Shown in pieces: positions 8,029 to 16,804 of a DNA stretch of 64,000 bases (positions are counted from its first letter, which is position 1; the number at the start of each line of letters is the position of its first letter). The notes under the pieces are model-generated. The model saw nothing but the letters and a program-made list of their open reading frames with translations. It searched no databases and was not told where the DNA came from. Origin of the DNA: Micromonospora avicenniae (lineage in GTDB: Bacteria > Actinomycetota > Actinomycetes > Mycobacteriales > Micromonosporaceae); contig NZ_FTNF01000004.1 of NCBI RefSeq assembly GCF_900156065.1, positions 372,001 to 436,000 on the forward strand. The letters are read 5' to 3'. The translations under genes and the position numbers were made by a program.

Positions 8029-11000
8029 TCAGTACCGGTAGGCGCGGATGACGGTCTGCTTGACCGTGTTACCGCTGGTGTCCGTCGCGGCGCCACGCAG
8101 GGAGACGAAGCCGTGGCCGGTCGGGTTCTGCACCAGGGCGACCGCCTTCTCACCGGACCGCCGCACCGTCAGCGGCTGCCAGGTCTTGCCGTCGTCGAAG
8201 GACGCGTCGACGGTCAAGGTCTTGGTCCGGCCCGGTGCCGCGCCGACCTGACGGTCGAGCGAGATCGGGATCGCGAACAGTTGCCCGGCCGGGGCACGGT
8301 TGTCCAGGTCGAGCTCCGGGGTGTACCGGATCGCCGTCATCGGCAGCTTGACCAGGTCGCCGTCGCTCACGTGCCCGGACTTGAACGTCCACTCCGCGTC
8401 GACGACCGTCGACAGGGTGAACGCCGGGTCGCTCTGGAACTTCGCGGTCAGCTTGTAGTCACCCTCCTCCGCGGGCACGTCCCACGCCCACGGCGCCTGG
8501 TTCGCGTCACCGATCTTGACTCCGTTGCGGTAGACGTCCACCTGCACGCTGCCACCGACGACGTGCCGGAAGCCCATGTGCCCGGCGCCGTCGCCGTGCA
8601 GCGGCCCCGGTCCGCCGATCGTGTCACCCCAGTAGCGGGTGGCGTACTGCTGGCCGAAGTTCGGCTCCGGGAAGACGGGGCCGACCACGCCGTTGGCCCA
8701 CTTCACGTTGTACGTGTGCCCGGGCTTGAAGCTGGTCCACGCCGACTCGTAGTACGTGTACCCCTGCTGTCCCGCAACCGACTGCCACACCGCCTTCTTG
8801 TCCTGGTTGTAGTACTCGGTGATGGTGCTCGGCACGTCGTAGGTGAAGCTCGGCGGGGCCTGGCGCCCGTCGGCCGAGCGGTGGATCGCCGAGTTCCCGG
8901 GTGCGTGCGCGAACGCGAGCCGCGACACCGGTACACCGGCCACGTCCGCGCTGACCTGGGAGCGGACCGTGGCGAAGTCCCGTGCGCCCAGGTGGCGGGT
9001 CAGCCCGGTCATCATCCTCTCCGGCTCGTAGAGGTAGACCCGGTAGACGTACGGGCTGTTGTGCAGGCTGCCGTCCTGGGCCACCTGGCCCCAGATCCCG
9101 TTGACGTAGGAGACGAAGCCGGGCGTCTTGCCGGCCCCGATCTGCGCGGTCCGCAGGTGGTCGAAGGGAAGGTTCATCAGCACGGCGAACGGGTCGTTAC
9201 TGCCCCAGATCTGCGGCTGCTCGGTCCGGATCGTCCAGCCGGCCTCGGGGAAGATCAGGGTGGCCTTCGGGTTCGGCACCGACACGGCGATCGGCTTCGC
9301 CAGGCGGGTGTCCATGGTGAGCGCCTGGTCCCTGGTCAGGTCGAGGCTCGGGCGCACCAACGAGGTGATCTGCGGGAAGTAGGCGTCGCCACTCTGCATG
9401 TAGGTCTGGACCAGGTAGCGGCCCGCCCGGATCCGGTACGTGGTGGTCTCGGGATCGGTGAGCTGCAGCGTGGTCTGCCGGTCCAGGTCGGTCAGGAGGG
9501 TCACCCAGCCCTGCTCGGGCGTGGGCGCTCCGCCGTCCGGCCCCACCAGCTTGAGGGTCAGCTGACTGCGGGCGATGTCGAGCGCGACCGGGGTCTGCAC
9601 CTGTACGCCGTCGCCGCTGGCGGTCACCTCACCGCCGAAGTACTGGTCGGGCAGGTCGGCGCCGGCCTGCACCGTGACGTTGACGGTGGCCGTGCCGCCG
9701 GCCGGGACAGTCACCGAGGAGGCACTGAGCCCGAACACGCCGGCCGGCGCCGGGGCGCCGTCGGCGCCCTTGGCGTCGAGCGAGACGGCCAGGGTGACGG
9801 CGGAGGAGCCGGTGTTCGCGTACGTGATCGTGCGCTGCTGAGCGGTGGTGGTGCGTTCGAAGGCGACGCTGACCGGGCTCGCCGTGACGGTCTGCCGGGT
9901 CGCCCGCGCCACGTCGAGGAAGCCCGCGCCCTGCTCGTAGACACCGATGGCGGGGTTCGGCTTCGCGGCCGCCATCAGCGTGGACTTGATCCGCTCGGGC
10001 GTCCAGTCCGGGTGCTGCTGGGTCAGGAGCGCCGCCGCGCCGGCCACGTGCGGAGTGGCCATCGAGGTGCCGTTCAAGCTGGTGTACTGCGGGTTCTCCT
10101 CGTACGGCCACAGGCCGGACGTCGCGCTGCGGGCGGCGACGATGCCGACGCCGGGCGCGGTGATGTCCGGCTTGATGCCGGCGTCGCCCGTGCGCGGGCC
10201 CCGGCTGGAGAACTCGGCCAGTTCGCCCGTCTTCGTCACGGCGCCCACGGTCAGCGCCTCTGCCACGCTGCCGGGCGAGTTCACCGTGGACTCGCCGGCC
10301 TCGCCGCTGTTGCCGGCGGCGACCACGAAGAGCGTGCCGTAGCGGTGGGTGAGGTCGGCCACGGCCGCCTCGATCGGGTCCGTCTCCGGGCTGTCCGGGC
10401 CACCGAGGCTCATGTTGACGACCTTGACGCCCTGCTGCGCCACCCAGGTCATGCCGGCCAGCATCGCCGACTCCGGGCAACCCTCCTCGACACAGACCTT
10501 GGCGCTGTAGATCGTCGCGTCGGGTGCCATGCCCTTGTAACGGCCCTGCGACGCCTCGCCGCCGCCGGCGATGGTGGAGGCGACGTGGGTGCCGTGGCCG
10601 ACCCGGTCCAGGGCGTCCGGGTCGGAGGTGAAGTTCTCGGCGGCTGCGACGCGGCCGGCCAGGTCGGGGTGGGTCTGGTCGACGCCGGTGTCGACCACGC
10701 CGACCTTCACCCCGGCACCCGTCCAGCCCGCCTGCCAGGCCTCCGGCGCGCCGGTCAGCGGGACGCTGACGTCGAGGGTGGGCTTGCGCAGCCCGTCGAG
10801 CCAGATCTTGTCGAACCCGGCCCGCAGGCGCCGCTCGGTGCCACCCGCGGTGGACGTGACGCCGTTCCAGAAGGAGACCGCCTCCGTGCGGCTCTCCGCG
10901 ACGGCGCTCAGCCCGGGAAGCTCCCGGGTGGTCCGGGCGCCGGCCAGCCCGGCCGGGGCGGCGCTGCCGTGTTGCACGATGAGCGGCAGGGTGGCCCGGG

Positions 11001-11397
11001 TGTCGTCGTAACCGAATTCGACAAGCGTCGAGATGTCGAAGAGGCGCTCGTCGAGCTTGCCCCGGTTGAGCAGGTTGACGGCGTCGGCGGGGATGACCCG
11101 CACGTTCTCGCCGGCGCTGTGGGTGATGAACGGGATCCGTTCCCGTCCCTTGCCCGGTACGACGTTGACGGCCGTCTGGCCGTTCACCGCGCTGACGTGG
11201 ACGGTGTCGCCGGTGACCAACGTGATCGTCCGGGGCTTGGCGGCGACCGCGGGTACGGTCGCCGGCTTCGCCACCGCCGGTGTGGTCGCCGGCTTCGCGG
11301 CCCGGGGCTGCGCGGACGCGGGTGTGCCGCCCGGCACCACCGCTGAGACGCCCAGCACCACCAGTGCCAGCGCCGATAAGTTGCGAACTGATCGCAT
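8029..11397 (-). CDS. Secreted S8 (subtilisin-family) serine peptidase, large multidomain
   Basis: A ~1122-residue exported protease. After a Sec signal peptide (MRSVRNLSALALVVLGVSA...ASAQ) comes a ~190-residue prodomain, then the S8 domain with all three catalytic residues: Asp in GVVDTGVDQTHPDL (~235), His in GHGTHVASTIAGG (~272) and Ser in NGTSMATPHVAGAAALL (~444). A Fn3-like repeat (SVTVPAGGTATVNVTV) and a ~450-residue beta-rich region that I cannot assign follow. It presumably degrades extracellular protein. Start ATG 11397 has an excellent AGGAGA site 3-4 nt away; TTG 11463 is in frame but adds no signal peptide. A Crp-like palindrome lies ~78 bp upstream. A second subtilase of the same design is at 28727-31957. 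Confidence 0.93.
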   Translation of the reverse strand: MRSVRNLSALALVVLGVSAVVPGGTPASAQPRAAKPATTPAVAKPATVPAVAAKPRTITLVTGDTVHVSAVNGQTAVNVVPGKGRERIPFITHSAGENVRVIPADAVNLLNRGKLDERLFDISTLVEFGYDDTRATLPLIVQHGSAAPAGLAGARTTRELPGLSAVAESRTEAVSFWNGVTSTAGGTERRLRAGFDKIWLDGLRKPTLDVSVPLTGAPEAWQAGWTGAGVKVGVVDTGVDQTHPDLAGRVAAAENFTSDPDALDRVGHGTHVASTIAGGGEASQGRYKGMAPDATIYSAKVCVEEGCPESAMLAGMTWVAQQGVKVVNMSLGGPDSPETDPIEAAVADLTHRYGTLFVVAAGNSGEAGESTVNSPGSVAEALTVGAVTKTGELAEFSSRGPRTGDAGIKPDITAPGVGIVAARSATSGLWPYEENPQYTSLNGTSMATPHVAGAAALLTQQHPDWTPERIKSTLMAAAKPNPAIGVYEQGAGFLDVARATRQTVTASPVSVAFERTTTAQQRTITYANTGSSAVTLAVSLDAKGADGAPAPAGVFGLSASSVTVPAGGTATVNVTVQAGADLPDQYFGGEVTASGDGVQVQTPVALDIARSQLTLKLVGPDGGAPTPEQGWVTLLTDLDRQTTLQLTDPETTTYRIRAGRYLVQTYMQSGDAYFPQITSLVRPSLDLTRDQALTMDTRLAKPIAVSVPNPKATLIFPEAGWTIRTEQPQIWGSNDPFAVLMNLPFDHLRTAQIGAGKTPGFVSYVNGIWGQVAQDGSLHNSPYVYRVYLYEPERMMTGLTRHLGARDFATVRSQVSADVAGVPVSRLAFAHAPGNSAIHRSADGRQAPPSFTYDVPSTITEYYNQDKKAVWQSVAGQQGYTYYESAWTSFKPGHTYNVKWANGVVGPVFPEPNFGQQYATRYWGDTIGGPGPLHGDGAGHMGFRHVVGGSVQVDVYRNGVKIGDANQAPWAWDVPAEEGDYKLTAKFQSDPAFTLSTVVDAEWTFKSGHVSDGDLVKLPMTAIRYTPELDLDNRAPAGQLFAIPISLDRQVGAAPGRTKTLTVDASFDDGKTWQPLTVRRSGEKAVALVQNPTGHGFVSLRGAATDTSGNTVKQTVIRAYRY

Positions 11398-11467
11398 CGT
11401 TCTCCTAGAGGAATGCGAGGGGTATCCGGGCGCACCAGACGTGAATGGCGGATGAAAGTTCAAGTCA

Positions 11468-11483
11468 AGTGACGCAGGTCACA
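11468..11483. promoter_or_regulatory. Crp-like binding site upstream of the subtilase
   Basis: Read on the minus strand this is TGTGACCTGCGTCACT, which fits the Crp/Fnr consensus TGTGA-N6-TCACA at all but the last base. It lies 71-86 bp upstream of the subtilase start codon, followed on that strand by a TTGACT hexamer. Crp-family control of this protease by nutrient state is an inference from the match. Confidence 0.5.
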
Positions 11484-11594
11484 ACCGTCGGACCGTCGGG
11501 CGCGACCGGGACGGGCGGCAAAAGCCGAGGAAGCCACTCGTCACCGGTCCGCCGCGAGCTGGGTGAGGCGATCGCCGCGGCGTAGGTTGGGGAC

Positions 11595-12065
11595 GTGCCG
11601 CTGATCGACATCACCACCGTCGTCCCGGCGCCGCTGGAACAGGTCTTCGACCTGTCGCTGGACGTCGATGCACATACCGCCTCGATGTCGTCGGGCGGAG
11701 AGCGAGCGGTGGCCGGCGTCATGTCCGGCCGGATGTCGCTGGGGGACTCGGTCACCTGGGTCGCCCGGCACTTCGGCGTCCGCTGGCGGATGACGTCCCG
11801 GATCAACGCGTACGACCGCCCGCACCGCTTCGTCGACGAGCAGGTCGCCGGCCCCTTCCGCCGCTGGCGCCACGAGCACACCTTCGTCCCGGGTGCGGCG
11901 AGCGGAACCACGGTCATGCGTGACGTGATCGACTTCGCCGCCCCGTACGGTCTGCTCGGGTGGCTGATCACCGAGACGCTGCTGCACCGGTACCTGCGTC
12001 GGCTGATCGAGTCGCGCAACACCTACCTGGTGAGCGCTCTAGCCGGCGGATCGGACCCACACTGA
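11595..12065 (+). CDS. SRPBCC-superfamily (START-like) ligand-binding protein
   Basis: A 156-residue cytosolic protein with the helix-grip fold signature: it opens VVPAPLEQVFDLSLDVDAHTASM (strand 1 and the entrance helices), continues with strands including DSVTWVARHFGVRWRMTSRI and a FVDEQVAGPFRRWRHEHTFVP segment, and closes with a long helix LLHRYLRRLIESRNTYL. Members include polyketide cyclases/aromatases and lipid- or coenzyme-binding proteins, but nothing here fixes the ligand. It starts at GTG 11595, diverges from the subtilase gene and is alone, ending in front of a strong shared terminator. Confidence 0.8.
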   Translation: MPLIDITTVVPAPLEQVFDLSLDVDAHTASMSSGGERAVAGVMSGRMSLGDSVTWVARHFGVRWRMTSRINAYDRPHRFVDEQVAGPFRRWRHEHTFVPGAASGTTVMRDVIDFAAPYGLLGWLITETLLHRYLRRLIESRNTYLVSALAGGSDPH

Positions 12066-12076
12066 CACCGGCAAGC

Positions 12077-12108
12077 GGGGCGCTCGTACCTGACGGTACG
12101 AGCGCCCC
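12077..12108. terminator. Bidirectional terminator
   Basis: Perfect 14-bp stem (GGGGCGCTCGTACC / GGTACGAGCGCCCC) with loop TGAC, in the 62-bp gap between the convergent SRPBCC gene and the glycohydrolase gene. Confidence 0.85.
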
Positions 12109-12127
12109 GACGAGGCAGGCTCTCCAG

Positions 12128-15079
12128 TCACCTCGCCGTTGACTGCGGCTGCAGCTCGATGGTGTCGACCCCGAAGCCGTACCGCGGCGAGGTCGCCTGC
12201 TTGCCGGTTACGACGAAGCTGAGCTCGTGCATCCCGGCGGTGAGGTCGACGGAACCGTAGGTCTGGCGATCGATCGCCACGTCCCCGGATGTCGAATGGT
12301 CGTAGGCTTCCCCGAGCGGCTCGCCGTCGAGCGTCCGGGTCTGGATCCCGAAGTCCCAGGCCTTGGTGTACGCCAGAGTCAGGTCGTAACGGCCGGCCTG
12401 CGGCACCTCGAAACGCAGGGTGAGTCGGTCACCGACCTTTTCTGCCTGGAACCAGAGCTGTCGGCCGTCGGACCAGTTCACTCCGCAGCAGTCGCCCTGG
12501 ATCTGGTACGGCGCGGTCGCCTCCGCCGGCGGTGTCAACGACTCCGCCTCGATCAGGAAGACAGAACCAGTGGTGGCCGAGGCCAGGTTCGAAACGGTTC
12601 CCTCGACGCCGCCGTCGTCCACCGGGATCACCCGGTAGTGCCAGGTCTCGTTCAACCCGGTTTCCGTGTGCGCGAAGGAGGTGTCGTCGACCTCCGCGAG
12701 CAGCGTGGCCGGTCCCACGACGAAGCCCGGGTCGGTCGACCCGTACACCCGGTATCGCACGAGGCCCTTCCCGGCGTCGGCCGGCCGCCAGCCCAGCTGG
12801 ATGCTGTTCCCCCGCCCTGCGGTGGCCACCAGGGGACGGATGTCATTGAAGGTGAACACGGAGACCACCGCGGTGGCGGACGGGATGGCGATTCCGGCGA
12901 CGCTCGCCTCGGCAGTCAGGTGCCGGAGCCCCAGGGTGCGCGTATCTTCCGGCACCTGGACCTGGAACACGGCGGACGCCTGCCCGCCGGGTCGCATGTT
13001 GCGGAAGTTCACGCTCTTCGGCGACACTCGCAGTCCGTCCGCGTCGAGCGTGAGGCGGCCGTTCCACGGGCGTGCCCCGCCGTGCGGGAGCGCGACGACG
13101 ACCTTCAGCTTCGCACCGGGCGTGAGGGCGGCGGATGCGGGAGTGACCATCAGGGGCGAGTCGACGACTCCGCTTCCGCGGGATTTGGCAGGTGCGAGCG
13201 CGTCGACCTCGGCGACGCTCGCGTATTCGCTCTCCCCCAGGTCTCCGACCACCCGCACGCCCGTCACTCGCAGCGAGCGCCCGAGGGCGAAATCCACGAT
13301 CTGGTACGGCTGCTCGCTACTCGGCTTGCTCAGCTGTACGACGCTCGACGGTGGCTTCTGCCAGCGGCCGTCGAGCCCTCGCAACTCGACCCGGGCTGAC
13401 TTCAGCCAGCCGCCGGTCTGCGTGGTGTCGCCTCCCATGAAGCGCACCGTGTCGACCTCCACAGGGCGGTCGTAGGTCACGTCGAACGTCGCCGGCCCGT
13501 CGATGCGTCCGGTGAAGAACGTGGCATTCTGCCGGGGTTCGTTGCCGGAGAAGTTCGCTTCGCGTCCGTCGGCGAACAGCGCCGGGTCCGGACGCCCGCC
13601 GCCATCGCTCGTTCCGGTCGCCGAAGTGGTCGACTGAACCTTGCCGCCGGCCCGTCTTACCTGGTTGTTGGCACTGCGCAGGTACAGGTCGACCGCCGGG
13701 TTGGCGCTGGCGAGGCTGGCGGGGCGTCCAGGGTCGGGGGCCGGGACCATCGGGATGGCCCAGCCCTTGGTCGAGACCGTGCCGCCCCCGGAGCGGACCA
13801 TCTCGTCCACCAGCGGCAGCATGCGGCCGGCGAGCATGGTGAAGGTGTCCTCGGCCTGCGCATCGTCTGGCAGGTAGTCAGGCATGTTGTCGCGGGTGCG
13901 GTTGATGTTGTACCGGTCCGAGAGAGTCACTCCGGGGAACTGTGCCCGGATGTAATCCGTGCCGCGCATCAGGCCAATGAGGCCGCCCAGCGTAGCGGTG
14001 GGATTGTCGGAGTCCCAGCCGGACAGGGTCCCGATCTGAATGGTGCGCCGGTAGTCGGTCTGCCCGTACAGCAGCGCCATGATTCCCGTGGCGAAGTTGA
14101 TCGCGGCCTCGACGTCGGCGCGGTAAATGAAGCCGTGTTCCGCCGCGTCCACCTGATAACGCTGGTGAATCCGGTCGCGAGTCTTCTCCCAGTCGTTCAC
14201 GTCCGGGTTGGCCAGGAAGTCGGCGAGGACGAAGTCGACGATGTCCGCCGCCTTCGACGTGTTCGGTAGGAACCTGCGTGCCTCTCGGGTCAGCCACAAC
14301 GCCTGGTCGCGCCCGGTCATCCGCTGGTCGACGACCGGGGCGAGGGCGTACAACGCCACGTAGTACTGGGAGATGTGGGTGGCATAGCCGTCCGCCGTGG
14401 TGCGGATCGGCAGGTCCGCCAGCTGTAGGGCGCGGTCGGGCCGACCGGGGGCGACCGCACCGAACACCTCGGTCGTGAGCTGCGCGTCGATCATGAGCGA
14501 GTCGGTGTTCGCGACGTTCATTCCGGTGGACGGCGGCAGGATGCCGCGCTCCATCAGTCCTCGGGCGCGCGCGTCGGACACCCAGATGAAGTTGTTGATG
14601 TGCCTTCGCCACCCGTCGGCGATCTGCTCGGGCGACAACCAGGGGCTGCCCGCGACGTTGGCCATCAGGTGCGTGTAGACGTACTCGATGTCGGTGTCGT
14701 CATCGGCTCCCCACGGGTCCTGGATGACGAAGTCGATCGGCGCACCGCCCTGCCCCTGGTTGGTGCCCCAGTCGTCGTCTGTATAGAAGGGGGGTTTGGC
14801 CCGTTGCAGCTCGGTGCGGAGTCCGGTCCAGTTCGCGATGCACTCGGCGAGCCACATGGCCTGGAGCCGGTCGGCGTACGTCTCTCTGCTCAGCGAGAGC
14901 CTGTCTCCGGGTCCGCTCACGGAGGTGGCGCCGGCGGCGGCCGAGGTGTGGGCGGCCTGCGTGGTCGGGGCCGGCCCGATCGCCGCAGCCGGGGCGGGTG
15001 GTGCCGCCAGGGCGGTGGCCGCACAGGCGGCCACCGCCCCGACGGCAATCGTTCGGGTAACTCGTCGCGCTCCGTACAT
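12128..15079 (-). CDS. Secreted ADP-ribosylglycohydrolase-fold enzyme with C-terminal carbohydrate-binding modules
   Basis: A ~983-residue exported protein. Signal peptide MYGARRVTRTIAVGAVAACAA..., then an ADP-ribosylglycohydrolase (ARH/DraG) domain to ~450 with the two metal-binding clusters of the family: DDDTD (126-130) and GWDSDN (~352-357, family GxDxD). Next come a discoidin-like segment (FDVTYDRPVEVDTVRF), an NPCBM/Ig-like segment, a Fn3 domain (NSIQLGWRPADAGKGLVRYRVYGS) and a CBM6/35-like module (LIEAESLTPP...GRYDLTLAYT). ARH enzymes cleave N- or O-glycosidic bonds of ADP-ribose; being secreted, this one should act on extracellular nucleotide-type substrates, though the exact bond is unknown. 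ATG 15079 has a GGGAGGA site. It lies downstream of, and in line with, the nucleoside hydrolase gene. Confidence 0.82.
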   Translation of the reverse strand: MYGARRVTRTIAVGAVAACAATALAAPPAPAAAIGPAPTTQAAHTSAAAGATSVSGPGDRLSLSRETYADRLQAMWLAECIANWTGLRTELQRAKPPFYTDDDWGTNQGQGGAPIDFVIQDPWGADDDTDIEYVYTHLMANVAGSPWLSPEQIADGWRRHINNFIWVSDARARGLMERGILPPSTGMNVANTDSLMIDAQLTTEVFGAVAPGRPDRALQLADLPIRTTADGYATHISQYYVALYALAPVVDQRMTGRDQALWLTREARRFLPNTSKAADIVDFVLADFLANPDVNDWEKTRDRIHQRYQVDAAEHGFIYRADVEAAINFATGIMALLYGQTDYRRTIQIGTLSGWDSDNPTATLGGLIGLMRGTDYIRAQFPGVTLSDRYNINRTRDNMPDYLPDDAQAEDTFTMLAGRMLPLVDEMVRSGGGTVSTKGWAIPMVPAPDPGRPASLASANPAVDLYLRSANNQVRRAGGKVQSTTSATGTSDGGGRPDPALFADGREANFSGNEPRQNATFFTGRIDGPATFDVTYDRPVEVDTVRFMGGDTTQTGGWLKSARVELRGLDGRWQKPPSSVVQLSKPSSEQPYQIVDFALGRSLRVTGVRVVGDLGESEYASVAEVDALAPAKSRGSGVVDSPLMVTPASAALTPGAKLKVVVALPHGGARPWNGRLTLDADGLRVSPKSVNFRNMRPGGQASAVFQVQVPEDTRTLGLRHLTAEASVAGIAIPSATAVVSVFTFNDIRPLVATAGRGNSIQLGWRPADAGKGLVRYRVYGSTDPGFVVGPATLLAEVDDTSFAHTETGLNETWHYRVIPVDDGGVEGTVSNLASATTGSVFLIEAESLTPPAEATAPYQIQGDCCGVNWSDGRQLWFQAEKVGDRLTLRFEVPQAGRYDLTLAYTKAWDFGIQTRTLDGEPLGEAYDHSTSGDVAIDRQTYGSVDLTAGMHELSFVVTGKQATSPRYGFGVDTIELQPQSTAR

Positions 15080-15119
15080 TCCGGGTCCTCCCTGCTCACG
15101 TACCTGCGGGAGCCGGTCC

Positions 15120-15146
15120 GGTGAGGGGGCGCGGGCCGCCCTCACC
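15120..15146. terminator. Intergenic hairpin between the nucleoside hydrolase and ARH genes
   Basis: GGTGAGGG and CCCTCACC form an 8-bp stem around an 11-nt GC-rich loop that can pair further. It could terminate or attenuate minus-strand transcription coming from the nucleoside hydrolase gene before the ARH gene, or act as an mRNA stabiliser. Confidence 0.4.
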
Positions 15147-15215
15147 GCACGGCCGTGTCAAGTCATGGCCGCCGGTGGCACCGGGCCGGGCACCGACGGC
15201 TGTCCGGTCGGAGGG

Positions 15216-16259
15216 TCATCCGTCGTGCCGGTGGCGTCCCGACTCGGGTGGCTGGACCATCCATTCCTCGAGCACACCGGCGATCTCGCCGTCCGGGGCG
15301 GTCGTCTCGAGGTAGTAGCGGTTCGCGCCCGGTGTGGGGGTCCAGGTGTTCGATCCGTCGGCGGCGAAGTTGACGACGCCCGGCTCGGATGGCCGGAACA
15401 TCCCGTTTCCGCCGAGCACCGCGTAGTAGACGGCAGTGATGTCCCAGCTCTCGCGGTTGTTCCCGAAGCCGACGTAGAGCTCGTAGGCGGCCCGGACCGG
15501 GTTGACCGGCGGGGTTCTGAAGAACAGTTGCCGTCCGGTGTAGATGCTGTCGCCCACCTCGAAGCCGCTGTAGATGACCGGCGTCGGCCAGCGTTCAGCG
15601 ACGGTGGCGGCTGCTTCCGGGTCGAGTCGGATGTTCCACTCGAAGCCGCTCGGGAACTGGGCGCCCATCGCGACAACGTGGTGGACCTTCTTCGCCACCA
15701 GTTGCGTGCCGGAGAGCCTGCTGTGGTGGTCGGGATGTGATGCCAGCAGCTGGGCCAGGTTGGTCTGGCCACCCACCACGGCGATCACCACGCTGTGGTC
15801 GGGCTGCTTGGCGAGGATCTTCCGGTACAGGTCGACGGCCTCGGGTACGCGGGAGGAGTCCCGCACATCGTTCGGGAAGGACTTCGCGAGGTGCTCGGCG
15901 TACGTCGAGAGGTTGTTGTTCTCCGGGTCGTCGTAGCCCGGTTCGAGCGCACCGATGGGGATGTTCCCGTTGCGGTAATACGTGTTGATGGCGTCGAGCC
16001 CGGGGGCGGCCCAACGTGTCAGGTTGCTGGTCATCATCGCCAGCACCCGCACCTTGCCGTCGTCCTGCATCGCGTTGAGCATCGCGGCAGCGCCGGCGTC
16101 GTCGACGTCGCCGCCGAAGTCGGTGTCGAAGATGAGCCTGACCGGTTGCGGGTGGTGGCGTCCGGACGCGGACGACGGTGGTGCGCCGACCGCCGCGGCG
16201 GCGAGCGCAGTCGCGATGACGGCAACGATCCCGCGGGCTAGTCTTCGTCCTCCAAGCAT
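15216..16259 (-). CDS. Secreted nucleoside hydrolase (IUNH family), first copy
   Basis: A 347-residue protein with an N-terminal signal peptide (MLGGRRLARGIVAVIATALAAAAVG). The inosine-uridine hydrolase Asp cluster follows at residues 45-57 as DTDFGGDVDDAGA; the family uses these aspartates to hold Ca2+ and activate water, releasing free ribose from nucleosides. Further family features are VVGGQTNLAQLL and the late WDITAVYYAVLGG, which resembles the C-terminal active-site D/H segment. ATG 16259 is chosen because AGAAGGG lies 7 nt upstream; ATG 16280 is in frame. Two tandem LacI operators sit directly upstream (16286-16310), so repression by the neighbouring LacI protein is likely. It is divergent from a second nucleoside hydrolase. 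Confidence 0.88.
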   Translation of the reverse strand: MLGGRRLARGIVAVIATALAAAAVGAPPSSASGRHHPQPVRLIFDTDFGGDVDDAGAAAMLNAMQDDGKVRVLAMMTSNLTRWAAPGLDAINTYYRNGNIPIGALEPGYDDPENNNLSTYAEHLAKSFPNDVRDSSRVPEAVDLYRKILAKQPDHSVVIAVVGGQTNLAQLLASHPDHHSRLSGTQLVAKKVHHVVAMGAQFPSGFEWNIRLDPEAAATVAERWPTPVIYSGFEVGDSIYTGRQLFFRTPPVNPVRAAYELYVGFGNNRESWDITAVYYAVLGGNGMFRPSEPGVVNFAADGSNTWTPTPGANRYYLETTAPDGEIAGVLEEWMVQPPESGRHRHDG

Positions 16260-16285
16260 TCGCGGTTCCCTTCTGTCCATGCTTG

Positions 16286-16310
16286 CAACTCGTGTTGTCA
16301 ACACGTGTTG
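16286..16310. promoter_or_regulatory. Tandem LacI-type operators, nucleoside hydrolase 1 side
   Basis: Two 12-bp palindromes, CAACTCGTGTTG (16286-16297) and CAACACGTGTTG (16299-16310), begin 13 bp apart and end 27 bp before the start codon at 16259. The central CG and CAAC/GTTG arms are typical of LacI-family operators, and the same motif recurs at 16579, 16592 and 18193. Confidence 0.8.
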
Positions 16311-16578
16311 CAGTCATCGAAGCCAATCTCCGAAACGGGCGGCAAGACAGTGACCAGGGTCGTTACATGTTCGTAACCGAAGGCCGCCTCGCGCTCCGCG
16401 ACCGCCACTGACGCGCCGCCGCCATGTCCATCCTCTTTGGACTGCACTGTGACGCAGGCCGAGCGGGGTGACCAGTTCGAGCGACATGCATCGGCCCGGC
16501 ACGCATCGACAACGTGCTACATAACGGATCGATCACGAAGGGTTGCCGTCATGAATGCGGGTGCCGCAAGCTGCCTGG

Positions 16579-16603
16579 CAACTCGAGTTGCCAATTCGAG
16601 TTG
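16579..16603. promoter_or_regulatory. Tandem LacI-type operators, nucleoside hydrolase 2 side
   Basis: CAACTCGAGTTG (16579-16590) and CAATTCGAGTTG (16592-16603, one mismatch) again begin exactly 13 bp apart. They lie ~200 bp before the plus-strand hydrolase start. An additional inverted repeat, TGTGACG...CGTCACT, follows at 16610-16632. The rest of the 545-bp intergenic stretch 16260-16804 shows no gene. Confidence 0.8.
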
Positions 16604-16804
16604 ATGATTGTGTGACGCTCCGGATCCGTCACTGGCAGCCCTCGTCCCAGCCAGCAACAGCGTGCGCGCCAAACCCCCGAGACACTCCTGGTGATCCTGG
16701 TCCACGTGCCGATTCGCCTCCGGGCCAGGCGGCCGTCGACTGGCGCGCCCCGGCCGCGACTCCATTCGGCGAGCCCCGCCTCGCCGCAGCGTACGAGCGA
16801 AAGG

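Noticed and set aside
8113..11346. A 1077-codon open frame on the plus strand opposite the first subtilase
   Set aside because: Its translation is Arg/Gly/Val-rich low complexity, a mirror of the high-GC subtilase codons; the minus-strand gene has signal peptide, catalytic triad and ribosome site.
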